Positions 56,001 to 64,000 of a stretch of DNA of 64,000 bases are shown here, piece after piece. The stretch covers positions 1,736,001 to 1,800,000 of the forward strand of contig NZ_CP099966.1 in the NCBI RefSeq assembly GCF_025403485.1, read 5' to 3'. The number at the start of each line of letters is the position of its first letter. The first letter of the stretch is position 1. The notes under the pieces are model-generated. The model saw only the letters and a list, made by a program, of their open reading frames with translations, did not search any database and was not told where the DNA came from. The stretch comes from Chryseobacterium paludis. GTDB lineage: Bacteria > Bacteroidota > Bacteroidia > Flavobacteriales > Weeksellaceae. The position numbers and the translations under genes were made by a program.

Positions 56001-56791
56001 ATTAAAGAGATCGGCTTTAATTCACGACCCAAGAATTTTCTTTTTTCAATATAGTCATTGAAAATAGTTTCCAATGTATGTTTAAATTGTCCTTCAAACT
56101 GAATGTCTGACAATTCTGTTTCAAATGTTGTATGACGACAATGATCACTCCAATAGGTATCTAAAACTTTAAGCTCAGTTTCCGTTGGATCCCTTTCTTC
56201 AGTTTTAAAATATTCCTGAATAAATTTCAAATCATCCAATCCTAATGCAAATCCGTGTTGATTATAGAAATCCTCTAACTCAGCGTCATTGAAGTTGATG
56301 AAATTTTCGTGAATTAAAACTTTCGTTGGAACTTCATCTGCAGGAATGTCTAAAACCGCTAAGTCTTTTACCTGAGACTCCACCTTATTGATAAGCAAAT
56401 CTTTTATTTTTGAAAGATCAGCCTCTGAAATACCTTCAAATTCGATCAATTTTCCACTTCTCACTTTAGACTTTTCATTTTCAGTCAGCAAAGCAATACA
56501 CTGTTGTGCAGAATCAGCACGTTGATCATACTGGCCAGGTAAAAATTCCATGGCAAAATAGATCATCTCTGCGGGATTCTCCGTGTGTAAAATATCAGTA
56601 ACAGGGTCTACGAAAGTGCTGTTAACCACTTTTTCGAACTCACCATCATTCAAATTAAAAATATCATATACATTGTATACTTTTACGTTTTTGACTGACG
56701 GAACAACCGTTTTTACTTCATCAAAAATTTTTGGACTTTCAACATCGAAAATTCCTCTTTTTTCTACGAAAATTCTTTTGTTATTAGACAT
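53096..56791 (-). CDS. purL: Phosphoribosylformylglycinamidine synthase
   Basis: A 1231-residue single-chain PurL: N-terminal domain, two FGAM-synthetase/AIRS units (FKNETHNHPTEIEPFGGAST in parts; GGKDSMSGTY) and a C-terminal glutamine amidotransferase with the Cys nucleophile in GICNGFQALIK and the His/Glu in GHPERF. It turns FGAR, Gln and ATP into FGAM in purine synthesis. Full length. Its terminator overlaps the next gene's start. Confidence 0.97.
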   Translation of the reverse strand: MSNNKRIFVEKRGIFDVESPKIFDEVKTVVPSVKNVKVYNVYDIFNLNDGEFEKVVNSTFVDPVTDILHTENPAEMIYFAMEFLPGQYDQRADSAQQCIALLTENEKSKVRSGKLIEFEGISEADLSKIKDLLINKVESQVKDLAVLDIPADEVPTKVLIHENFINFNDAELEDFYNQHGFALGLDDLKFIQEYFKTEERDPTETELKVLDTYWSDHCRHTTFETELSDIQFEGQFKHTLETIFNDYIEKRKFLGRELKPISLMDLATVCGRYFHKTGNLDNLVVSDEINACTIQIEAEYDGKKEPWYLLFKNETHNHPTEIEPFGGASTCLGGAIRDPLSGRSFVFQAMRLTGAADVLESVDQTLPGKLPQKTITKQAANGYSSYGNQIGLATTMVSEIYDEGYKAKRMEVGFVTGAVPVDWVRREKPADGDSVIILGGATGRDGVGGASGSSKVQDENSIHTMSTEVQKGNAVEERKIQRLFRNPEVTRLIKKSNDFGAGGVSVAIGEIADSLEVNLDVLPLKYEGLNGTELAISESQERMAVVVDPRDKEQFIKYCEAENIVAVEVAKVTDSGRMQMFWKGDKIVDLSRAFLDTNGCAKSQEVKITHLEEVKLDDKAFSEEAFLKILSDKNVASQKGLLEMFDGSIGATTVAMPVGGKYQQTLMEGSAQTLPILGAKNIETVSLASWGFDAEISKQNSLLGASYAVVESVAKIVAMGGDYKNIRLSFQEYFEKLGQTPEKWGKPLASLLGAYDAQINLGLAAIGGKDSMSGTYQDLNVPPTLISFACADGQKKNVISPEFKAAGNKLYFYNHIAQENGLPDYNSLKAVYDFIFENIKAGKIVSVKTVKDGGVAVAIAKMSFGNRLGAEVNVEDNTLLAKNIGSLIIEAKEELSSTGLQLIGEVKDSGTLKINNLESKISELESAHTKTFENLFPTVEKEKITVELDEKLNSTTPRNIIIKKHGIAQPRVFAPLFPGTNCEYETLNAFHKEGAVVNSLPLININHQLLDESIDAWVEEIKQSQILAFSGGFSAGDEPDGSAKFIVNVLKNEKMKNAVHDLLDRDGMIIGICNGFQALIKSGLLPYGQIKDLDENSPTLAHNAIRRHISQMVTVKVINDESPWLKGMKDQTFTIPISHGEGRFMASEAEIEKLYKNGQIATQYIDFEGNIAHGMPFNPNNSLFGIEGITSPCGKIFGRMGHPERFAEGLMKNIPTANYHNIFKNGVEYFK

Positions 56792-56867
56792 TAGATGTCA
56801 GATTTTAAATATTAGATTTATTACTTTCTTTTTATCTTCTAGAACCAAATGCATGATTCTTTATATT

Positions 56868-58292
56868 TTACAGCTTCAATAGCAGATTATTGTATTTTGA
56901 TCCATCTGTATTGGAAGCGTTTTTTGGGGTTGCAAGCCACCCGTTATTATTGATTACAAATTTAAAAGAATAAGGTTTCCCTTTTTCAAAATTTAATTTG
57001 GGAATTTCTAGTTCAAAACGGTTATTTTCTCTTTTCAGTAGCTGATAATTTTTACTTTCAGGTTTCCAATCGTTGAAAGATCCTACTACAGAAACTGTAT
57101 TAACCAGTTTTATATCTAAATTTTTTGGATGGATATAAGTAAAAACTATATGATCTCCTTTTATTTCATAGCCATAAATTTCTTTTTTACCCGATGGAAT
57201 AGTTAGATCTTCTACTAAACTATAAGCTGCATTCTGAAGATCTGGAAAAGTCTCCATACCACTGACATTTACGGTCATACAGATTCCTAAATTAAGTTCA
57301 GGGTATATAGCAAACCAAGTCTGATATCCAAAAGAACCACCATGTTTACGCCCATTTTTCCCTTTATCTGTTACCCCAAAATCATCCCAAAAATATCCAA
57401 ACCAGTTTTCTTTACTGTCACTGATATTTCTTTGAGATTCCTGAGCAATTTTGTTTCCTGAATCAAGTTCATACTTTAAAAACTTCACCATATCTCCCAT
57501 TGTAGATTTGGTTTTGGAACCTCCAGAGCCCCATAAAAGACTTTTCGATTCCGGCATCAATCGACCACTGGTATGATAACCATTCGCTAAAACCTCATTT
57601 TTCCCTAGTTCAAGCTTGGTGTGATCCATTCCTGATTTTGAAAAAATATTTTCTTTAAGCAATGTCTCATAGTTTTTTCCGTAGATGTTTTCTAATATCA
57701 ATCCTGTAAGTTCGAGACTCAAATTACTATACTTATAACGACTTCCAGGAAGAGTGTCCAGCTTTACTTTTCCTAGATCCTGCTTAAACTGATCTTTTGA
57801 ATAGCTTTCGCCCAGTTTATTATATAAAAAAGGAGTTTCATTTGTCATATTCTTCCTTAGTTCAGTATCATCAGGCAAATTACGAGGCAACGCTGTTTTG
57901 TAGGAAATAAGATCTTTAATTGTAATAGCTCTTCCATTATATTCTAAATTCGGGTAAGGTGCTTTCAGATATTTACGAATATCATCATCAAGATTAATTT
58001 TGTTTTCCAAAACTGCCTGTGCCAGCAACTGTCCCGTAAAAAGCTTAGTAACAGAAGCTATTTCAAAATAGGTATTATCATCTGCTTTGTTTCCTTTTCC
58101 TTTATCTATTTCTCCAAAATGTTTTGTATAAACTTTACCATCTTTCACTATTCCAAAAGATACTGAGTAAGCTCCCGATTTTTCCTTTAACTTTTTTGCA
58201 TTGGCATCTATAATAGAATACACTTCTTTCTGGTTTTGTGAAAAACTTTTCACAGACAGAAGAATCAATAAAAAAACCGAAAGTCCTTTCAT
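56868..58292 (-). CDS. Serine hydrolase (class C beta-lactamase/PBP-like) with C-terminal glycogen-binding-like domain
   Basis: 474 residues with a signal peptide (residues 1-18). The beta-lactamase-related domain (about 25-365) has SxxK as Ser80-Val-Thr-Lys83, YSN at 188-190 and HGGSFGY as the third motif. The C-terminal ~90 residues (VSVVGSFNDWKPESKNY, YSFKFVINNNGW) look like a CBM48/AMPK-beta glycogen-recognition sandwich. Exported peptidase, esterase or cell-wall enzyme; the last domain suggests a glucan or surface target. Overlaps the WG-repeat gene by 4 bp. Confidence 0.85.
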   Translation of the reverse strand: MKGLSVFLLILLSVKSFSQNQKEVYSIIDANAKKLKEKSGAYSVSFGIVKDGKVYTKHFGEIDKGKGNKADDNTYFEIASVTKLFTGQLLAQAVLENKINLDDDIRKYLKAPYPNLEYNGRAITIKDLISYKTALPRNLPDDTELRKNMTNETPFLYNKLGESYSKDQFKQDLGKVKLDTLPGSRYKYSNLSLELTGLILENIYGKNYETLLKENIFSKSGMDHTKLELGKNEVLANGYHTSGRLMPESKSLLWGSGGSKTKSTMGDMVKFLKYELDSGNKIAQESQRNISDSKENWFGYFWDDFGVTDKGKNGRKHGGSFGYQTWFAIYPELNLGICMTVNVSGMETFPDLQNAAYSLVEDLTIPSGKKEIYGYEIKGDHIVFTYIHPKNLDIKLVNTVSVVGSFNDWKPESKNYQLLKRENNRFELEIPKLNFEKGKPYSFKFVINNNGWLATPKNASNTDGSKYNNLLLKL

Positions 58293-59260
58293 GGGTTATT
58301 GTTATTTATAAATTTATTCGGATTATCCGGATGTTCCTTTTGATATTCTTCTGCCTCTTTCATTTCTTTCTTTAACCATTTATCAAAAGGGAGTTTCTCC
58401 ACATCATAGTCAAGTGCATAAAACTGTTTACCATCTTCTGAAATGATGAATTTAAACCGGAAATCGGTTTCCATTTTTCGGTAATCATAACTTTCAACTT
58501 TAAAGAACGGAAAATTTTCTTTTGGCCTCTCCGTGATCTCAAAGAATAACTTCTTCTCATCATTGGATAATTTATTATAAAGGTTCACATAATAGATACT
58601 AGAGAGCATCTTATTTTGTTTTTTGAAAAATTGAAGAATATTCCTCTCCTTTTCATTGTATTCAAAAGGATAGGGATAAAATACTCCATTCACTTCCACA
58701 TCATTTTCAGATAATTTAGTTCTGGATTGAACAATTTCTCCTTTAAAGTTCATCACTCCCCATGTTCCGCCAACAATTGCTTTATGCTCATCTTCAGTTT
58801 TCTCCCAGTCACAGCCGTCACAAAATGCAGCATATCCATAATTAAAAGGAGAAACGAAATCATGTTTTGCTTCAATAATGGCTTTACCATTTCTATCTGC
58901 AAAACCAACTTTCCCATTTTTTACAAACCTTCTTACACCTTCAGCGAAATAATCAGCTCCGTTATCATAAAAGAAAGGTCTGTATAGAAAGTTTCCTTTT
59001 TTATCATAGACATATCCCCATGCATTCTTCTCTCTAGCTTCACCTTCTTTAGGACCATCAAAATAAATGGTTTCCTCTTTTACCTGTTCACCATCTTCAA
59101 GAATAGAAAACACCTTAAATTGCGCAGGAATTATAATTTTCCCGTTCTGATCTTTTACTCCAACTAAAGAATCTTTCGATTTAAAATACGTTAAGACATC
59201 CTTTTTTTGCGAAAAGGAAATTATAGGTAATAATAAAAGTAAAAAAGGCATTTTACTCAT
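58289..59260 (-). CDS. WG-repeat-containing exported protein
   Basis: 323 residues with a signal peptide (FLLLLLPIISFSQ). WG repeats follow (LVGVKDQNGKIIIPAQF, VGFADRNGKAIIEAKHDFV in parts, WGVMNFKGEIV), then a roughly 120-residue C-terminal part without a match. WG repeats form a beta-propeller-like or solenoid surface for binding partners. ATGA overlap (4 bp) with the serine-hydrolase gene means translational coupling. Confidence 0.85.
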   Translation of the reverse strand: MSKMPFLLLLLPIISFSQKKDVLTYFKSKDSLVGVKDQNGKIIIPAQFKVFSILEDGEQVKEETIYFDGPKEGEAREKNAWGYVYDKKGNFLYRPFFYDNGADYFAEGVRRFVKNGKVGFADRNGKAIIEAKHDFVSPFNYGYAAFCDGCDWEKTEDEHKAIVGGTWGVMNFKGEIVQSRTKLSENDVEVNGVFYPYPFEYNEKERNILQFFKKQNKMLSSIYYVNLYNKLSNDEKKLFFEITERPKENFPFFKVESYDYRKMETDFRFKFIISEDGKQFYALDYDVEKLPFDKWLKKEMKEAEEYQKEHPDNPNKFINNNNP

Positions 59261-59273
59261 TCTTTGGATGAAA

Positions 59274-59300
59274 TAAAAAATGCAGCCGAAAAGACTGCAT
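59274..59300 (-). terminator. Terminator after purB
   Basis: Minus strand ATGCAG / CTGCAT hairpin followed by six T, just beyond the purB stop. Confidence 0.75.
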
Positions 59301-59306
59301 ATGGTG

Positions 59307-60734
59307 TTATACTTTTAGATCAGCTTCCAGTCCTATCAGGTCTTTGTTTTGATCGAGAATTGGTTGAACTTCATTATTAATGAACTCTTCCGTTTGAATC
59401 GGTGCAAAGCCAATGAAATTTTTAGGATCTAAAACTTCTTTTAATTTCGATTTATCAAGTTTTAAAGAATCATCATTTAAGATTCTTTCAATAAGGTCAT
59501 TTTCTTTTCCTTCTTCTTTTACTTTTTTAGAAGCTTCCATAGAATGAACTCTAATTACCTCGTGGATCTCCTGACGGTCTCCACCTGCTTTTACTTCTTC
59601 CATGATGATATATTCAGTTGCCATGAAAGGTAGTTCTTCTTCGATATGCTTGTTGATTCTGTTTGGATATACTACAATTCCATTCATGATGTTGTTCCAG
59701 ATCAATAGGATGGCGTCAACGGCTAAGAAAGCCTGAGGAATCGTTAATCTTTTGTTTGCAGAGTCATCCAAGGTTCTTTCAAACCATTGTGTAGAAGCTA
59801 CCATTGCAGAACTTGTCGTTAAAGACATCACATATTTTGCCAATGCTCCGATTCTTTCACTTCTCATTGGGTTACGTTTGTAAGCCATTGCAGATGAACC
59901 GATTTGATTTTTTTCAAATGGCTCTTCAACTTCCTTAAGGTTTTGAAGTAAACGTAAATCGTTACTGAATTTATGTGCTGACTGGGCAATGTTTGACAAT
60001 AACGCCACCACTTTTGCATCAATCTTTCTATCGTAAGTCTGTCCTGAAACTCCAAAAACTTTATCGAAACCGAATCTTTTTGAAAGTTCTTTATCTAAAT
60101 GTTTTACCTTAGAATAATCTCCGTTGAAAAGCTCCAGGAAACTTGCTGCAGTTCCTGTAGTTCCTTTTACTCCTCTGAAACGCAATGTTTCCAGGAAGAA
60201 ATCAAGTTCTTCTATATCAAGAACCAAACTCTGTAACCAAAGTGTTGCTCTTTTTCCTACCGTTGTTAGCTGAGCCGGCTGGAAGTGAGTGAATCCTAAA
60301 GTAGGAAGATCTTTATATTGAATTGAAAAATCAGCAAGATTTTTCATTACGTTAACAAGCTTTTTCTTTAAGATCAAAAGCCCGTCACGGATTTGAATTA
60401 AGTCTGTATTATCACCTACAAAAGCTGAAGTAGCTCCTAAATGTATAATTCCTTTTGCTGAAGGTGCCACATCACCATATGTGTGAACGTGAGCCATTAC
60501 ATCATGACGGAATTTTTTCTCATACTCGGCTGCTTTTTCATAATCGATATTTTCAGCATTAGCTTTCAACTCTGCGATTTGCTCATCAGAAATTTCAAGG
60601 CCAAGATCTTTTTCGATTTCAGCAAGAGCGATCCAAAGTTGTCTCCAAGTACGGAATTTATTATTATGTGAGAAATTAAATAACATTTCTTCGCTGGAGT
60701 AGCGCTCTTCCAATGGATTTTTGTAGGAATTCAT
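59307..60734 (-). CDS. purB: Adenylosuccinate lyase
   Basis: A 475-residue fumarase/aspartase-superfamily enzyme. The signature loop GSSAMAYKRNPMRSERI holds the catalytic Ser, and HLGATSAFVGDNTDL and TLGFTHFQPAQLTTVGKR supply the substrate and His regions. The signature has Ala where many relatives have Pro (SSxMPxKxN). It acts twice in purine synthesis, on SAICAR and on adenylosuccinate. The length and type match the non-E. coli-like PurB group. Confidence 0.96.
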   Translation of the reverse strand: MNSYKNPLEERYSSEEMLFNFSHNNKFRTWRQLWIALAEIEKDLGLEISDEQIAELKANAENIDYEKAAEYEKKFRHDVMAHVHTYGDVAPSAKGIIHLGATSAFVGDNTDLIQIRDGLLILKKKLVNVMKNLADFSIQYKDLPTLGFTHFQPAQLTTVGKRATLWLQSLVLDIEELDFFLETLRFRGVKGTTGTAASFLELFNGDYSKVKHLDKELSKRFGFDKVFGVSGQTYDRKIDAKVVALLSNIAQSAHKFSNDLRLLQNLKEVEEPFEKNQIGSSAMAYKRNPMRSERIGALAKYVMSLTTSSAMVASTQWFERTLDDSANKRLTIPQAFLAVDAILLIWNNIMNGIVVYPNRINKHIEEELPFMATEYIIMEEVKAGGDRQEIHEVIRVHSMEASKKVKEEGKENDLIERILNDDSLKLDKSKLKEVLDPKNFIGFAPIQTEEFINNEVQPILDQNKDLIGLEADLKV

Positions 60735-60905
60735 TCTTTCTTATTACTTTTTAGATGTACAAAAATACGGATTTTCGTTGAGAGAGAAAAATTGTAACCA
60801 TGGTTTTAAGCATTGATTAAAGTCAAAGGTTTATATGTTATTATTAAATAAGGGAAAGTCTTTTCCTATCAATTGAAAAACCCAATGAATTATCTGTTAA
60901 ATTAC

Positions 60906-62651
60906 TTATTCATTTAAAACCGGAATTTTCACATAACTATCATTATACCATTTAATGACCAAAGGTATTGAAGCATCCTTTATCGTTTCAGTACTTACTT
61001 CTTTTCCAGTTCCATAATTAAGTTGAGAAAATGGATTTTTATTTACGTTGATGGTCACAACAATTCTGCTGCCTTTTTGAATCTGTTTGCTAATAAAATG
61101 TGTATTGCTAAATTGTATTAACGTTTTTTCCTCGGGCTTAATTAAATTTCTTTTTGTAATATCTTTTGCATAACTGGCCCTACCTATATAATACGACAGA
61201 TGAAAATATTTACCTTCAGGGGTTAATTCATATAACGTTATTCCCAAATCCACATCTTTTTTATTAATAGCAATATTTAAAGCTCCTAAAAAAGAACCAT
61301 TGATGATCATTGACTTTTTTAGGGGATCACTCATAAAGACAAATCCATTACTTTTATTAATTTCATCTTTTTCGATAGGATCTGGATAGTATTCATCATT
61401 AGTAGTATTTTCACGATCTGCATAATTTACAGTCTGGGATAAGTATGTATTTTTGTCAGACAATTTGGGATCGAGAAAATAACAATCATTTCGTTTTTGT
61501 CCTGAAAGATAAAATTGCCATATCTCATTATGCATACTTTCAAAAGAAGGTGCACTTCGCCATTCATTTGCTCCCATAACTTCATAATTGATCTTATTTT
61601 TGAGAATTTGAGGTTTTTTCCCTTTTTTCAAAATAAAATCAAACCATTCATATGTAATCTTCTTGATATCGACCAGAGATAGGCTGTCAACTTTATATCC
61701 GTTTACTATTTTTTCGCCGCCAGCTTGCGTTCCGTAATGACTGTACGGGCCAATTATTAAATAAGATGAGTTTCTTGGATTGTATTTATCCAATTCTTTG
61801 AGATAATAAAGACTTGAATTTTGCGAATCATTATAATAGCCGTCAAAAGCAAGAACAGGAATATTAATTTTCTTAAAATCTTCTTTGTAGGGTGCCATTT
61901 TTTGCCAGTAGACATCAAATTCCGGGTGTGAGATCCATCGTTGAAATGATCGGTTTGGCTGTCCATCAATACTGTCCATTTTATTATAAGGAACACCTGT
62001 TTCCCACCATTTAAACATCATTTTTCTAAAACGTTGTCTGTCATTACCCACTTCGTTATCCAGATATTTGTTATTTCCAACATAAAATGCCCACTCATAG
62101 TTAGGATTTATGAAAATATTGTTTTCCATAGGAAGCCCCATTCCGGGTCTGTTTGCAACATAGGGAACAATAGTTTTAAGAGCCGGATGCAGTGTTTTAC
62201 AAGCAGCCCATTGGGTAAAACCATTGTAACTTCCACCATACATTCCTATACTTCCATTATTCCATTTTTGTTTACTTATCCAATCAATTACATCATATGT
62301 ATCATTGGCATCAAACTCATATGGATAAATTTCACTTGTACTGAATCTTTTTCCGCGAGTATAAGCAATAACACCAATATAGCCTTTATCCGCAGCATCT
62401 TTCAAGCTTTGAAGATCTCCTCCTTTATCACGGACATATATTGTAAATTGAAAAATAACCGGAAGGGGCTGCGAAACTTCTTTTTTCTTTACTATCATTG
62501 CGGAAATTTCCGCTCCATCCCGTGTTTTTATCATCACGCTATCCTGAATATCATAAAGACTTTCTTTATCTTTTATACGGGTTTCTTTTGTTTGCTGACT
62601 ATAAAATATTCCAGATATACATAAGAAAAGAAAGAGCAGATATTTTAACAT
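60906..62651 (-). CDS. CocE/NonD family hydrolase
   Basis: 581 residues with a signal peptide (KYLLFLFLCISGIFYSQ). An alpha/beta-hydrolase with Ser in YGGSYNGFTQW, Asp in LAFDGYYND, His in GPYSHYG, and a C-terminal beta-jelly-roll part (about 380-581) typical of X-Pro dipeptidyl-peptidase/CocE/glutaryl-7-ACA acylase relatives. Exported acylase, esterase or peptidase; substrate unknown. No neighbour suggests a pathway. Confidence 0.9.
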   Translation of the reverse strand: MLKYLLFLFLCISGIFYSQQTKETRIKDKESLYDIQDSVMIKTRDGAEISAMIVKKKEVSQPLPVIFQFTIYVRDKGGDLQSLKDAADKGYIGVIAYTRGKRFSTSEIYPYEFDANDTYDVIDWISKQKWNNGSIGMYGGSYNGFTQWAACKTLHPALKTIVPYVANRPGMGLPMENNIFINPNYEWAFYVGNNKYLDNEVGNDRQRFRKMMFKWWETGVPYNKMDSIDGQPNRSFQRWISHPEFDVYWQKMAPYKEDFKKINIPVLAFDGYYNDSQNSSLYYLKELDKYNPRNSSYLIIGPYSHYGTQAGGEKIVNGYKVDSLSLVDIKKITYEWFDFILKKGKKPQILKNKINYEVMGANEWRSAPSFESMHNEIWQFYLSGQKRNDCYFLDPKLSDKNTYLSQTVNYADRENTTNDEYYPDPIEKDEINKSNGFVFMSDPLKKSMIINGSFLGALNIAINKKDVDLGITLYELTPEGKYFHLSYYIGRASYAKDITKRNLIKPEEKTLIQFSNTHFISKQIQKGSRIVVTINVNKNPFSQLNYGTGKEVSTETIKDASIPLVIKWYNDSYVKIPVLNE

Positions 62652-62735
62652 TTAAATTTTATTTGGAGGTTATTAAGTTAGATCTCTGTTTATGAAAACA
62701 ATTGAGAAATTCAAATCATTACATATTTTTATAAA

Positions 62736-62766
62736 AAAAGAAGCCATTCATAAGAATGGCTTCTTT
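62736..62766 (-). terminator. Terminator of the gene at 62769
   Basis: AAAGAAGCCATTC / GAATGGCTTCTTT arms around a four-base loop; the minus strand continues with a T run. Confidence 0.82.
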
Positions 62767-62768
62767 AT

Positions 62769-63182
62769 CTATTGGTAGATTACGACATCATCTTTTTTAA
62801 TTTGATAGCCTTTTTTCTTGTAGGGAACTAAAACATAACTTTCTTTAATATAGCTTCCGCTTTTCCAGATTTTACCTTTTCCTTCTTTTGTAAGGATGAT
62901 ACTTTTCGCATTTCCATTTGGAATGAAAATCTCAGCTCGTTTCATATCTTTACTAAAAATAACAGCTGTCATTGTGGAGTAACTTTTATCTGAGCTTACT
63001 TCATTTAATTTGATTTTCTGTTCGAAAACTCTTACACAATCATTCTTGATTTGTGAATAGGTATAACCTGCAGAACCGATACAGCCATGCACATCTCTGT
63101 CACCTCCCAAAACGGGCTTTTTTTGTTGTGCAAAAACTAAAGAACCTAGGAACATCGCGCTGAATAAAATTGTTTTTTTCAT
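62769..63182 (-). CDS. Hypothetical secreted protein
   Basis: 137 residues with a signal peptide (TILFSAMFLGSLVFAQQ). The mature part has VHGCIGSAGYTYS and a second Cys in NDCVRVFEQ, so a disulfide is possible. The rest is beta-rich and Lys-rich. I recall similar short flavobacterial proteins with this CIGSAGYTYS motif but no function. It has its own terminator. Confidence 0.75.
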   Translation of the reverse strand: MKKTILFSAMFLGSLVFAQQKKPVLGGDRDVHGCIGSAGYTYSQIKNDCVRVFEQKIKLNEVSSDKSYSTMTAVIFSKDMKRAEIFIPNGNAKSIILTKEGKGKIWKSGSYIKESYVLVPYKKKGYQIKKDDVVIYQ

Positions 63183-63258
63183 ATTTTAATTATTAATGTT
63201 TTTCATTTGCTAAAAAGTGTGCCAAAAATATGGTATTAGTTAATTTAATTGTAAGATA

Positions 63259-63288
63259 CAAAAAAAGCCATTCAAAATGAATGGCTTA
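63259..63288 (-). terminator. Terminator after bglX
   Basis: Minus strand AAGCCATTCA / TGAATGGCTT hairpin followed by a run of T, about 9 bp beyond the bglX stop. Confidence 0.8.
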
Positions 63289-63296
63289 TAATAATA

Positions 63297-64000
63297 TTAT
63301 TTACTCCAATTAATTTTTGAATGTTTTACATCCTCTGAATTGGTTCCGATCATCAAATCAAACTCTCCCGGTTCCCAATCATACTTCAGATCTCCATTGT
63401 AGAATTTCAGATTTTCAGGTGTAATATCGAAAGTAACTTTCTTAGACTCTCCTTTTTTCAGGAAAACCTTCTGAAATCCTTTCAATTCTTTTACCGGTCT
63501 GGTAATGCTTCCTACCATATCCCTGATATACAACTGTACAACTTCTGCTCCATCATAATTTCCAGCGTTTGTTACCGTGACAGAAGCCTGAACAGTCTGG
63601 TTTCCTTTTGGATTGGAATTAGAAACACTAAGATCAGAATAATTGAATTTTGTATAACTCAAACCATAACCAAACGGATATAGAGGGGTATTACACTCGT
63701 CCATATAATTGGAACGGAATCTTTGATATTCACATTTATCTACAAGATCCTGACTTAACGGGCGACCAGTATTTTTAGCGTTATAATAAATTGGAACCTG
63801 ACCGAGACTTCTTGGGAAGGTCATTGGTAATTTCCCTGAAGGGTTTACTTTTCCGAACAGAACATCTGAAATTGCATTTCCTGCTTCTGAACCTGAGAAC
63901 CAAACATTCAAAATAGCGTCGGGAGTATCTTTCACATTCGTTAGTGCCAAAGGACGTCCCGTGAAAAGAACCATTGCTATTGGCTTTCCTGTTTTCTTTA
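63297..64000 (-). CDS. bglX: GH3 family beta-glucosidase, C-terminal part
   Basis: The 3' end of a gene whose start lies beyond base 64000; 234 codons are visible and open at the edge. The end of the second GH3 domain (FTGRPLALTNV, AWF-like NVWFSGSEAGNAISDVLFG, GKLPMTFPRSLGQVPIYYN, LYPFGYGLSYTKF) is followed by the fibronectin-III-like domain (SITRPVKELKGFQKVFLKKGE, in parts). Matches BglX, a periplasmic exo-beta-glucosidase. It could work downstream of the GH5 enzyme encoded at 39801. Confidence 0.93.
   Translation of the reverse strand, partial: KKTGKPIAMVLFTGRPLALTNVKDTPDAILNVWFSGSEAGNAISDVLFGKVNPSGKLPMTFPRSLGQVPIYYNAKNTGRPLSQDLVDKCEYQRFRSNYMDECNTPLYPFGYGLSYTKFNYSDLSVSNSNPKGNQTVQASVTVTNAGNYDGAEVVQLYIRDMVGSITRPVKELKGFQKVFLKKGESKKVTFDITPENLKFYNGDLKYDWEPGEFDLMIGTNSEDVKHSKINWSK

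Noticed and set aside
62034..62624. 196-codon plus-strand frame opposite the CocE/NonD gene
   Set aside because: Composition is typical of antisense to an AT-rich coding region; the minus-strand gene has clear hydrolase motifs throughout.

Overview
The window is from a Bacteroidota chromosome, most likely Flavobacteriales/Weeksellaceae (Chryseobacterium-like). Supporting signs are the visibly AT-rich sequence, many TAnnTTTG -7 promoter boxes and the near absence of strong Shine-Dalgarno sites. The gene content also fits: Bacteroidota-length hutU, a monomeric isocitrate dehydrogenase, many short secreted proteins and SPII lipoproteins, and a class A (A2-like) beta-lactamase of the kind carried on Chryseobacterium chromosomes. 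I see no tRNA, rRNA, CRISPR array, transposase, prophage or origin. The genus is an inference.

Left part (1-9440, all minus strand): a dense run of small-molecule-binding and detoxification-type proteins. It holds two SRPBCC, five VOC/glyoxalase-fold, two DinB-like, an alpha/beta hydrolase, an SDR, a small HhH protein and a DUF763 protein, with one Crp/Fnr-type regulator and a cytoplasmic thiol peroxidase (tpx).

9610-20572: icd with an overlapping surface-lipoprotein gene; a divergent HxlR regulator/SDR pair; and a two-component block. That block is a c-type/P460-like heme protein plus lipoprotein (14511-15943), a LytS-type kinase and LytTR regulator (16059-17820), then a DUF1223 protein and a DoxX-like protein (17937-19171). 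The promoters of the operons on either side of the LytS/LytTR pair share the same layout (paired direct repeats 21 bp apart, the second 39 bp before an identical -7 region), which makes this block look like one small regulon. A convergent gap after it carries a probable interspersed repeat.

20645-32715: an aldo/keto reductase and its AraC-type regulator, sharing 14-bp operator-like repeats; a GNAT; an MBL-fold NAPE-PLD-like enzyme; an S41 peptidase/AraC/DUF417 cluster; an ECF sigma factor with a membrane partner; an SDR lacking the catalytic Tyr/Lys; a GapN-like dehydrogenase; and a secreted second thiol peroxidase.

32934-49938: hutU, DUF559, small acidic and hypothetical proteins, a 2-hydroxyacid dehydrogenase, DUF1801, pcm, Gfo/Idh/MocA, a secreted GH5 glycosidase with a C-terminal CBM, the class A beta-lactamase, a 3-hydroxyacyl-CoA dehydrogenase, a polytopic GT-C-like membrane protein, a META-domain lipoprotein, pheT and dnaN.

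50138-64000: a diacylglycerol kinase gene split by a -1 frameshift at a T6 run, two small exported proteins, a gamma-glutamylcyclotransferase/GDSL/barstar operon behind purL (with the purL terminator palindrome lying on the barstar start codon), a class C beta-lactamase-like hydrolase with a C-terminal glycogen-binding-like domain coupled to a WG-repeat protein, purB, a CocE/NonD hydrolase, a small secreted protein and the 3' part of a GH3 beta-glucosidase (bglX) that runs off the right edge.
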